DNA from: a virus
Length of the DNA stretch: 64,000 nucleotides
IMG/VR virus record: IMGVR_UViG_3300025133_000037
Coordinates: 1 to 64,000 of that record
Direction: 5' to 3' (one strand)
Shown here: positions 51,574-58,671 of the stretch, piece after piece
Layout: every line of letters starts with the position of its first letter
Numbering within the stretch: the first letter of the stretch is position 1
Position numbers and translations under genes: made by a program
Notes under the pieces: model-generated
What the model saw: the letters and a program-made list of their open reading frames with translations, nothing else
What the model was told of the DNA's origin: nothing
Database searches by the model: none

Positions 51574-52184
51574 CTTGACATACTCCACGGCCTTTCCCCG
51601 ACCTTTCTGACAAGATCTTTCTCTAAGTTACTAATGGATATCACATCTCCATTGGAATTCAAAGTTATTCTACACACCGTCTCTTCTTGGCCTCTTCTCT
51701 CCAAGGTTATTGTCTCCAGCAAAACCGTAGAAAAGGGGTTCATCTTATCAATCTGCACTGTAACCATGGCCGGCTCTGGCACTCTTTTTGAATACATATG
51801 TAAATTCAAAACATATTCTCCAGGCATTACCTTTCTTATCGTTACGATTTCTCTATTTTCCTTATATTCAATTATACCAAACTCTGTTTGCACTGCATCA
51901 TGATTTCCGCCTAAATCATCCCTATCTAAATGTATCAGACTAGTCTCTTTGTTGCCAAAATAAATCACATTTCCTTGTGGATCCTGAATGTAAGTGTCTA
52001 TATCATCAGTGACATCCTCTGGCCAAGATATTGTTATTAAAAAATCTGCATGAACATCAACTTTTCCCTCATCGCTAACAGGGTTGACCAAAACAAAAGC
52101 AACAACAAAAAGGGCAGCGAAGCATAGTAGTGTATTAAATAAAAGGTCTAAAAATGCAACATTTGTATTGTATGTTCGCTTCAT
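51564..52184 (-). CDS. ExbD/TolR/MotB-like membrane protein
   Basis: The N-terminal membrane segment is the hallmark: NVAFLDLLFNTLLCFAALFV with a buried Asp at residue 13, equivalent to the proton-carrying Asp of ExbD, TolR and MotB. The rest (residues 38-206) is periplasmic and beta-rich. The start of that part (ITISWPEDVTDDIDTYIQDP) resembles DUF2135-type or Ig-like domains, not the OmpA-like peptidoglycan-binding domain of MotB. It would pair with the channel protein encoded just upstream, using the proton gradient to drive movement of this periplasmic part. The target is unknown. Confidence 0.8.
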   Translation of the reverse strand: MKRTYNTNVAFLDLLFNTLLCFAALFVVAFVLVNPVSDEGKVDVHADFLITISWPEDVTDDIDTYIQDPQGNVIYFGNKETSLIHLDRDDLGGNHDAVQTEFGIIEYKENREIVTIRKVMPGEYVLNLHMYSKRVPEPAMVTVQIDKMNPFSTVLLETITLERRGQEETVCRITLNSNGDVISISNLEKDLVRKVGERPWSMSRWD

Positions 52185-52186
52185 CC

Positions 52187-52714
52187 CTAATCACCGCCTA
52201 CGCCTTGACTTAAAATAAAATATTGTATTTTTAACAAAATGCTGCACACAAGGCCTACCAGTGTCGTGTATAAAGCCGTGGACATTCCTAGGCCAAGGTC
52301 TCTGATTAGGGCCTGCACCGTTTGGGTGTCGTCAACGTTTAAGGTTGCAAACCCACCTAGCATAGATATAAACCCGATAACAGTTCCTACCATTCCTATC
52401 GACAGAAATAAATCACTCATAAACCAGCCGGACTCTATACTTTCCCTTATATCTTTGCCTCTCAGTATGTTTATATTTTCTCCATAATAGCCAACGCTCC
52501 ATGTCTGTATACCGCAGATTGCTGATTGTATATAAAATAATGATAATATCACAAAGCTTAACTTTGTTACGTCATTATCCCATACTGTATGAAAAACATT
52601 GCCAAAAAAACAAAAGCCTGTAAAAATAGCTATTAGCAATACCATTAGCCACCATTTTAAAAATAATTTATGCTTGACTATTTCGTCCTTACCCTTTTTT
52701 ATTCTCTCATTCAT
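52187..52714 (-). CDS. ExbB/TolQ/MotA-like proton channel protein
   Basis: This 175-residue protein has four membrane segments (about 19-41, 52-74, 101-121, 139-168). The last two carry the family signature: GMVGTVIGFISMLGGF at 107-122 and GLGMSTALYTTLVGLVCSIL at 141-160, with threonines at 111 and 150-151 lining the proton path. It is smaller than TolQ or ExbB (about 230-245 residues). In bacteria five of these surround two ExbD/MotB partners and harvest the proton motive force. The matching partner is the next gene. A phage version beside packaging genes is unexpected. Confidence 0.85.
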   Translation of the reverse strand: MNERIKKGKDEIVKHKLFLKWWLMVLLIAIFTGFCFFGNVFHTVWDNDVTKLSFVILSLFYIQSAICGIQTWSVGYYGENINILRGKDIRESIESGWFMSDLFLSIGMVGTVIGFISMLGGFATLNVDDTQTVQALIRDLGLGMSTALYTTLVGLVCSILLKIQYFILSQGVGGD

Positions 52715-52723
52715 GTTTTCCCC

Positions 52724-52766
52724 AAACTAAAAAGTCCCAGCTTTATATTACTATAAGCCGGGACTT
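52724..52766 (-). terminator. Strong terminator before the proton-channel cluster
   Basis: A 12-bp stem (AAGTCCCGGCTT / AAGCTGGGACTT, one G:U) with an 11-base loop is followed on the minus strand by TTTTAG. It insulates the membrane cluster from the upstream 323-residue gene, so the cluster probably has its own promoter or depends on read-through. Confidence 0.85.
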
Positions 52767-52792
52767 CAATCGTTTAAAAAGTAATTTAATAG

Positions 52793-53764
52793 CTATTCTT
52801 TTGTTTTCTTAATCAGTGAATCTAAATAATCAGCCTCTTTGGTCAAGCCATTTTCGTCCAAATGCGTAGAAAATGTAATTAAATTATTTACAAGCTTAGA
52901 GGCAGTGCCTACGAGCGGCCAGCCAACATCAAGAATAGCGACCTCTTCGTCTGTTAAGTTTGAGTTATTCACATCACGAAGCCTATCTGAAGTCAGTTTG
53001 TAGTCGGAAGACGGGTCCTCATGAGCCTCAAACAAAGATGCAAGTTCAGCCGTAGTTAAAGGCCTGTTTTCACGTGCAGATGCTCCAGAGGAATCTAAGC
53101 CCAAAGCCTCTCGAACACTAGGGGTGCTTCTGTCTACATCTGCAAAATCATCTCTTCGCCAGCCAAGGTCAAAGAGCTTTCCTATCTCCTCAGTAGAAAG
53201 CGCATCATCTGGGTTAGGCCCTCCTACGGAGACATAGCCACCTGCAGCCTTCTTTATCAATGAATCTAAATAATTCGCCTCTTTAACCAAACCCTTTTGA
53301 TCCAAATGATTTGCCATATGCATCATGCTAGATTGAAGCGCGGCACTTCCGGGAGGAAATGTGCGTCCGTCTTCGGCCTTAAAGCCCTCATTGTAATCAT
53401 AGATCTTATTGGTGTAAGGGTCTTGAAAAACTCCGTCAGAAACTCTTAGCGCCTGGACTCCTACTCGATCTGGAGAATATCTCGTTGAAAGATGTGTTGC
53501 AACACTTGGCTCTGGAACATAGGAATCTCCATGATCCGGAGATAAATTATAAAGCCCCTCTGTCGTTCTCTCAGGAGGCTCGCCGCCTCGCTGAGAAAGA
53601 TATCTTTCTCTTGTCGCATATTCTGTAACATTTGATTGAAAATGCTGAAATGCACCATGCTGATCAGCGTCAGCTATTTTTTCCAAAAACCTTAAAGAAT
53701 CTTTTCTTTCACTTTCGTCAGCAAATGATTCAAAGCCTTTTAATTTTTCGAGTCTAGAATTCAT
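52793..53764 (-). CDS. Virion protein with two copies of a helical tag motif
   Basis: This 323-residue protein is polar and largely unstructured in its N-terminal part. It carries two copies of a conspicuous helical motif: LDQKGLVKEANYLDSLIKK at residues 154-172 and LDENGLTKEADYLDSLIKK at the very C-terminus. Between them lie two similar segments (LSTEEIGKLFDLGW and LTTAELASLFEAHE). No enzyme motif is visible. The motif recurs in weaker form in other head-region genes, so it may be a capsid-binding or cargo-targeting element. A strong terminator follows the gene. Confidence 0.55.
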   Translation of the reverse strand: MNSRLEKLKGFESFADESERKDSLRFLEKIADADQHGAFQHFQSNVTEYATRERYLSQRGGEPPERTTEGLYNLSPDHGDSYVPEPSVATHLSTRYSPDRVGVQALRVSDGVFQDPYTNKIYDYNEGFKAEDGRTFPPGSAALQSSMMHMANHLDQKGLVKEANYLDSLIKKAAGGYVSVGGPNPDDALSTEEIGKLFDLGWRRDDFADVDRSTPSVREALGLDSSGASARENRPLTTAELASLFEAHEDPSSDYKLTSDRLRDVNNSNLTDEEVAILDVGWPLVGTASKLVNNLITFSTHLDENGLTKEADYLDSLIKKTKE

Positions 53765-53773
53765 TTGTTTCTC

Positions 53774-55333
53774 CTATGAAAGTGAAATCTTTGAAGAAGA
53801 TATCATAGCCCCTGTGTCACTTAGGTTGCCACCCTGCTTGCTCCGGCTCATCGGAACAGGGCGTCCCTTAGCGTCAAAGGCTACCTTGCTTACCGGCAAT
53901 CCAAGTTTGGGACAGTAAAGCTGAACAGAGGTCGGAACCTTTATTAAATCGCCATTATCAAAAGCCGCCTTAATAAGGGCGTCTCTCTCTGTGCTTCCCG
54001 AGGAGTGCTTTAGCAGCTTAGAAAATCTATCTAAAGCAGCAAGATGTTGCCCTCCTTCAAATTTTTGACCAATAACCAATACGGCATCTTCTGCCTGTTT
54101 GTAATTTCCATTAGCTACACCTGAATCAATTTGATCTATAAGCTGAGAATAAGACAAACGATCCATCTCCTCTATCTCTCTAGACACCTTATTTATACTA
54201 TCAACTAGGCTTGCTCTTCCCAGCACAGATTGCAAACCCGTTTTGTCCAAAGGATACGAGCTACCATCTACTGCGAATTTCGTAGGAATAATGGGTCTGC
54301 CATTTGGCATATCTATAACCACTGATGCTTCAACCTTGCCTTTGGCAGATGGAATATCTGCAAAAAAAGTCAAAGACTTATCAGAGGAGGAGGCGACACG
54401 TACTTGTGGGTTTAAAATCCCTAAGCTAGAAAACTCCAGGGCAACAACATTGGTTGCCATCCTCACTTGGTCTCTAGAAAAAGACGCTGCCGCCGAAACT
54501 AATTCATTTTCTAAATTTGTATACTTTCGCAAAGAAGCAGGGACAACGGCGGCATCCATTTGAAGCTCACCAAATTCTCTCTGGCCTTCAAACTTATTCT
54601 TTGCAGCCTTTTGTATAAAATTATTCTTATCTTTAATAAAGACATAAAGATTCTCTTTATTAAGCTTTACCAACTGATCGCCCTGCACAAATGCCTGCGG
54701 CAAAGCAGGGATTCCATTTGTTACTTGGACGGGAATGGGGACATTAACCTGAGTATGATCTGACGTATCAAGAGACGCATTACATAGAATGAAGTGCTCA
54801 TTTGTCCTTATCGCCTTAACGTCCGTTGGAGGACAGCCTAGAGCTATCATTTGTAACTTCGCAAACTTTTCAGCCTTTTTTACAAGATTATCAGATATAG
54901 TAGAAAAAGCTGCCTTTTGCTCTAATGAGAAAACTCCCGCCAATTCCTTCGATAACTCACTGTCTCCATACAGAGGTGTTAGCCTTTCTTCATACGGAAC
55001 TCTTGCTGCAGAAGCCCCCTTTGCATCAGCCATAACCGAGGCATGTCTCACCGGAAGCAAGTCTTCAAGCTCTTGTCTGAAATTAGAACGACCACCGGAG
55101 AGCCCATACAGGTGGTCATAAACTTCTGAAATTTCTCTTTGAGTAATAAAGTTTTGCTTTGAAGCCCTAGTCTCTATAACGTCACGCATGTGGCAGATAA
55201 GAGCATCTCCAGAATTATTATCAGCCGCCTTTTGCAAGCGACTTAAAACATAGCCTGAAGAAAAGGTCTTACCTTGGGTTATATTTTCTAGAGCCTTCTT
55301 CGCCTGCTCTGCAATCTTTTGTATCTCATTCAT
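53774..55333 (-). CDS. Probable virion protein (519 aa)
   Basis: I recognise no family. It starts with helices (IQKIAEQAKKALENITQGKT), followed by Lys-rich mixed sequence and beta regions, and its C-terminal part includes LYCPKLGLPVSKVAFDAKGR. No membrane segment or signal peptide is visible. It is first but one in the structural module, before the 323-residue tag-bearing gene. Its length and context suggest a virion-associated or injected protein. The ribosome-binding site is AAGGA. Confidence 0.5.
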   Translation of the reverse strand: MNEIQKIAEQAKKALENITQGKTFSSGYVLSRLQKAADNNSGDALICHMRDVIETRASKQNFITQREISEVYDHLYGLSGGRSNFRQELEDLLPVRHASVMADAKGASAARVPYEERLTPLYGDSELSKELAGVFSLEQKAAFSTISDNLVKKAEKFAKLQMIALGCPPTDVKAIRTNEHFILCNASLDTSDHTQVNVPIPVQVTNGIPALPQAFVQGDQLVKLNKENLYVFIKDKNNFIQKAAKNKFEGQREFGELQMDAAVVPASLRKYTNLENELVSAAASFSRDQVRMATNVVALEFSSLGILNPQVRVASSSDKSLTFFADIPSAKGKVEASVVIDMPNGRPIIPTKFAVDGSSYPLDKTGLQSVLGRASLVDSINKVSREIEEMDRLSYSQLIDQIDSGVANGNYKQAEDAVLVIGQKFEGGQHLAALDRFSKLLKHSSGSTERDALIKAAFDNGDLIKVPTSVQLYCPKLGLPVSKVAFDAKGRPVPMSRSKQGGNLSDTGAMISSSKISLS

Positions 55334-55344
55334 TGTTAAATTCC

Positions 55345-55824
55345 TTATTTATTTTCTTTGAATATATCTGGAAAAAGGCTTTCTATAGCGCTTACCTTGG
55401 CTTTAGCCTGAGACGCTATAACTTTCTTTAAAAAGCCTACATCGGTGGATGCCACATCCAACAGGGCTGACTTGAACGTAAATATGTCTTCTCCATCAAA
55501 TCCGTAATCTTCTGAAGAAAATGCACATATAGGGACATTCTTATATGACAGCGTTACATTGTTATAATCATAATTGCTATCTGCGCTCCAGTCGCCGCCC
55601 TCTTTTCTTTGATATTGAGGGTCTGAACTTCTAACTAAAAAAGAATCTCCATCAATACTTTCGACCTTCCATAGGTCGTCATATTGATCTCCAAAAACTT
55701 TGTACATATCAAAGGCGACCTTTTTTAACTTTAAATCATCACTCATTGGAATTTTGTCTTTACCTGATAAATCAGAAGACTGCTTTTTTGAAAGCTCTAT
55801 AAGAACCTTGTCCAGATCTGACAT
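55345..55824 (-). CDS. Hypothetical protein (159 aa)
   Basis: This protein starts with helical polar sequence, then a beta-rich middle (DDLWKVESIDGDSFLVRSSD, then VTLSYKNVPICAFSSEDYG), and ends with a helix (VGFLKKVIASQAKAKVSAIE). No family is recognised. It has an excellent GAGGAG ribosome-binding site and lies just after the HTH regulator, opening the structural module. Confidence 0.5.
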   Translation of the reverse strand: MSDLDKVLIELSKKQSSDLSGKDKIPMSDDLKLKKVAFDMYKVFGDQYDDLWKVESIDGDSFLVRSSDPQYQRKEGGDWSADSNYDYNNVTLSYKNVPICAFSSEDYGFDGEDIFTFKSALLDVASTDVGFLKKVIASQAKAKVSAIESLFPDIFKENK

Positions 55825-55940
55825 GAATGCTCTCCTCGCTGTAAAATTTATCTTTATTAATAGAAACCAAAAACTTTGACTATTGGTAAAATACCTGCAT
55901 TTATTACAATAACTTCACTGCTACATAATAAATTAGTAGG
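55825..55940 (-). other. Module-boundary intergenic region
   Basis: This 116-base AT-rich gap separates the sigma-like gene from the first structural-module gene. The minus strand contains TTGTAATAAATGCAGG and TTTTACCAATAGTC, but I can assign no convincing promoter boxes. A promoter for late genes would be expected here. Confidence 0.35.
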
Positions 55941-56378
55941 CTAATCCTCCTGCCCTTTATTTATAGTGGCGATCTCACTCAAGATCTCCTTAATTCTAAC
56001 ATGATTTTTGGTTATTTTTTTAAGTTTTTTAACAATTCCACCATAACGCTTCTTGTGATTTTTATAATCAATATTTCCATGCATCGCCTTATGTACGGCA
56101 GATTGCGTTATACCGAGATGGTCGGCTATTTCGTTTTGAGTCTTGCCCATTAAACGCATAAACAGAATTTTCTTCTGATGCTCCGTTAGATACTCTCCAT
56201 TTACTATATCGTAAATTTCGTCCAGAAGCTCTTCTTTTAGATCCAAGATTCTTTCGTCTGAGGCATTGTCCATAAGCACCCTGCTCATGCCTCTTTCGTT
56301 TGAGAAATTATTTAACTTTGCTGCTTCAAAAGAAATTTCAACAATTTTATATTGATATGATTTGCTTTTTCTTCCCAC
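55941..56378 (-). CDS. Sigma region 4-like HTH protein
   Basis: The GTG chosen has AGG ahead; an in-frame TTG four codons earlier overlaps the primase stop and is less likely. The 145-residue protein has a clear sigma-70 region 4-type helix-turn-helix at residues about 64-101: LTEHQKKILFMRLMGKTQNE, followed by IADHLGITQSAVHKAM. The short N-terminal part (about 60 residues) is too small for a full region 2, so it would not be a complete sigma factor. It could be a late-gene regulator, or a DNA-binding factor that redirects host polymerase. It stands at the boundary of early and structural genes, which supports a regulatory role. Confidence 0.65.
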   Translation of the reverse strand: MGRKSKSYQYKIVEISFEAAKLNNFSNERGMSRVLMDNASDERILDLKEELLDEIYDIVNGEYLTEHQKKILFMRLMGKTQNEIADHLGITQSAVHKAMHGNIDYKNHKKRYGGIVKKLKKITKNHVRIKEILSEIATINKGQED

Positions 56379-56383
56379 TTTAC

Positions 56384-57142
56384 CTACCAAATTTCTGGAA
56401 TTATTTGTTTGAAATCTTTACAAAAAGCCTCTCTGTCATTTGCAGGATCAGCAAAATATTCATCTACATCCTTATATGCATCTGGTACGCTTAAAAATCT
56501 TAATTTAATTCCCTTGTTTATATACTTGCTATATATTCTCTCAATAGACTTTTGGCCTGCATCATCTGAATCTAAAACAAATGTTATTTTATCAGTATAT
56601 CTAGCAAGCTTTAAAAAATGATTTTGAGAAAAAGCTGTTCCGCAAATTGCTACAGAGTTGTGGAACCCATTTTTCTCCATCGACAAATAATCAAAATATC
56701 CCTCTAGAACATAAACATTATTAGAACTTATAATACTCCGTTTGGAAGAGTTTAGTCCATATAAGATATTCGCCTTTTTATACGAAGAATTTTTATATTT
56801 TGGAATACCCAAAAGCCTTCTCGCCTCATCCTCCATTAGCGTCCGCCCGCTTATTCCTACTGCATCCCCATATTCTGAAAAGATTGGAAATATTAAATAA
56901 AAATAATTAGAAAAGTCACTTTGCTTTGAAAAATTTAAAATATTCAAACTATTAAGAAGATCTTCTGAAAGATATTTTGTAAGAATATTTGTATTTTGAG
57001 GGAAAAATCCAATTTTATTCTTTCTTATAGACGCCTTCGTTAGACCCCTGTCTTTAACCAGATACCTTAAGCATGACCTTGAGTTTCTTAGATTGCTATG
57101 ACAAATATCTACGAGCTGCTGCAAGCCATCATTCTGATTCAT
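56384..57142 (-). CDS. DnaG-type DNA primase core (Toprim)
   Basis: The start is the ATG after GGAGGAAGAAA; a longer frame runs into the upstream gene. The 252 residues hold the primase catalytic core. It begins with SRSCLRYLVKDRGLTKASIR (residues 21-40), then FPIFSEYGDAVGISGR, and the Toprim site VLEGYFDYLSM with Glu at about 147 and DSDDAG at 191-196 for metal binding. The N-terminal zinc domain and the C-terminal helicase-binding domain of bacterial DnaG are missing. The gene before it encodes a zinc-ribbon protein that might supply the first. It would make RNA primers for lagging-strand replication. Confidence 0.8.
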   Translation of the reverse strand: MNQNDGLQQLVDICHSNLRNSRSCLRYLVKDRGLTKASIRKNKIGFFPQNTNILTKYLSEDLLNSLNILNFSKQSDFSNYFYLIFPIFSEYGDAVGISGRTLMEDEARRLLGIPKYKNSSYKKANILYGLNSSKRSIISSNNVYVLEGYFDYLSMEKNGFHNSVAICGTAFSQNHFLKLARYTDKITFVLDSDDAGQKSIERIYSKYINKGIKLRFLSVPDAYKDVDEYFADPANDREAFCKDFKQIIPEIW

Positions 57143-57497
57143 TTTCTTCCTCCAGCGCCGGCACTTCATTAATCCTTTCTATTGCACTGACCATATGCTC
57201 TGTTATATTAATCTTGCAACCAACGCCATCATTGGGGCACTCCCTACCCACTAGCAGCCCTGATTTAACCATTGTTTCAACAGGCTTTTCGCAAGTATTG
57301 CATGGAAACATAAATGCCTTTTTGCCCTTATGTCTAACAATGTCTCCATTCGCCTTCATGGAGAGCTTCGCATAAGAAGAAACCTCGCTTAAGACATCTC
57401 CGCAATTATTGCAAATCACATCGTCACTGTTTGTGTCTAAAGAGCCGTCAGTAAACCCATCACTCTCTCTACATTTTGCATTACATCTTACAATCAT
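57129..57497 (-). CDS. Zinc-ribbon protein upstream of primase
   Basis: This 122-residue protein has four Cys pairs: CNAKC, CNNC, CNTC and CPNDGVGC, arranged as two zinc ribbons separated by about 40 residues. The C-terminus is an acidic helix. Its stop overlaps the primase start, so the two are translated together. It may provide the zinc-binding DNA-reading function missing from the primase. A separate regulatory function is equally compatible. The ribosome-binding site is a perfect GGAGG. Confidence 0.6.
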   Translation of the reverse strand: MIVRCNAKCRESDGFTDGSLDTNSDDVICNNCGDVLSEVSSYAKLSMKANGDIVRHKGKKAFMFPCNTCEKPVETMVKSGLLVGRECPNDGVGCKINITEHMVSAIERINEVPALEEENESE

Positions 57498-57509
57498 TAC
57501 GCCTCCGAC

Positions 57510-58655
57510 TTATTGAATTGAATTAATTAAAGGATTTGCCTCTTCCGCTAAAGGCTCGGAATCATCATACTCTTCTGTATTTAAATATATATTTCTAACT
57601 TTATCATTATACTTGACCATTAGTCCTTCGCTGTTTTTAACTGCCTCTATGGCGTTATCCCTCCCCCTAATCTTCTCTCCATTAACTAAATAGCTCTGAG
57701 TACTAGGTCGTTCAATTAAATTATATTTAACTGCAAGATCAAAGATTTCCTCATAAACTCTAACTACACCCTTTTCATACTCCACCTTATACTCTGCTTG
57801 CCTGAATGGTGCGCCAACCTTATTCTTCTGTATCTTAGCTCTAACTGTATGTCCAATCTTATCCCCTGCTGTATTTTTGATGACAGAATCAGAACTAAAA
57901 ACTGGAGCCATATTAATCATAAGGCTGCAAGCATGCTTGAGAGCCTTCCCTCCGGGGGATGTAGTTGGGTCTCCAAACATTTGCCCAAGATTAACCCTAA
58001 CTTGGTTAATCCCTATAAATGCAACATTTGCCTGGGCTACTACTGGAGTTAGCTTTTTAAGCTCTGTTGATAAAAACCTAGGAATTGGAGCCATATTTGC
58101 CTTTCCAATATCTGCGGCTATTTCAAGTGGAGTATTGAGAACTGCAATGGAGTCCAAAACTATTATTCCAAGATTTTTAAACCTTGGATCCGTGCCCTCT
58201 ATGACATGATCCAATATACCCCGCATATTCTTGCTTACCTTTTTAGTTGCAGAATTTACCTTCATAGTGCCAATGAGTCCCTGGAAAATTGCTTTAGCAT
58301 CATTTGTCTTGATAACCATAACTCGGGAAATATCAACCCCCTGTTTCATGGCCCACTCAGGATCATAAGTATATTCTGCATCAATAAATAATGCTGTATT
58401 TTCAGGATTTTGATCCAAGTATTCTTTAATGCAAGATAATGCAAGCATGGTCTTTCCAGAGCTTTCTCTTCCAGCAAGCTGCGTTATTCTTCCCATTGGA
58501 ATTCCGCCTATGCCTATTGCCTCATCCAGCTTTGGGCTCCCAGTGCTTATAGCGTCATATTTTGTTGATATATTCCCATCAAAAAAGATGGTATCTTCTC
58601 CAAAGAAGTTTACAATTTCTCGCTCTGCTTCACTGGCTGATAATTTTTTCGCCAT
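57510..58655 (-). CDS. recA: RecA-family recombinase
   Basis: The start is the ATG with AGGAG ahead; a TTG six bases upstream is less likely. This 381-residue RecA homologue has a Walker A GRESSGKT at residues 62-69, the Walker B strand IIVLDSIAVL and the L2-type loop INQVRVNLGQMFGDPTTSPG with GGKALKH. It forms filaments on ssDNA and drives strand exchange in repair and in replication restart. A phage that also encodes an ssDNA-binding protein and a RuvC-like nuclease can run recombination-dependent replication. The length is close to bacterial RecA (about 350). The acidic C-terminus is present (NTEEYDDSEPLAEEANP). Confidence 0.9.
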   Translation of the reverse strand: MAKKLSASEAEREIVNFFGEDTIFFDGNISTKYDAISTGSPKLDEAIGIGGIPMGRITQLAGRESSGKTMLALSCIKEYLDQNPENTALFIDAEYTYDPEWAMKQGVDISRVMVIKTNDAKAIFQGLIGTMKVNSATKKVSKNMRGILDHVIEGTDPRFKNLGIIVLDSIAVLNTPLEIAADIGKANMAPIPRFLSTELKKLTPVVAQANVAFIGINQVRVNLGQMFGDPTTSPGGKALKHACSLMINMAPVFSSDSVIKNTAGDKIGHTVRAKIQKNKVGAPFRQAEYKVEYEKGVVRVYEEIFDLAVKYNLIERPSTQSYLVNGEKIRGRDNAIEAVKNSEGLMVKYNDKVRNIYLNTEEYDDSEPLAEEANPLINSIQ

Positions 58656-58671
58656 TTTCAACTCCTATATT

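Noticed and set aside
51564-52714. Zorya ZorAB defence genes
   Set aside because: The channel and Asp-helix fit MotA/ExbB and MotB/ExbD families in general. There is no OmpA-like domain and no ZorC/D/E-type gene beside them, so calling it Zorya is not justified.
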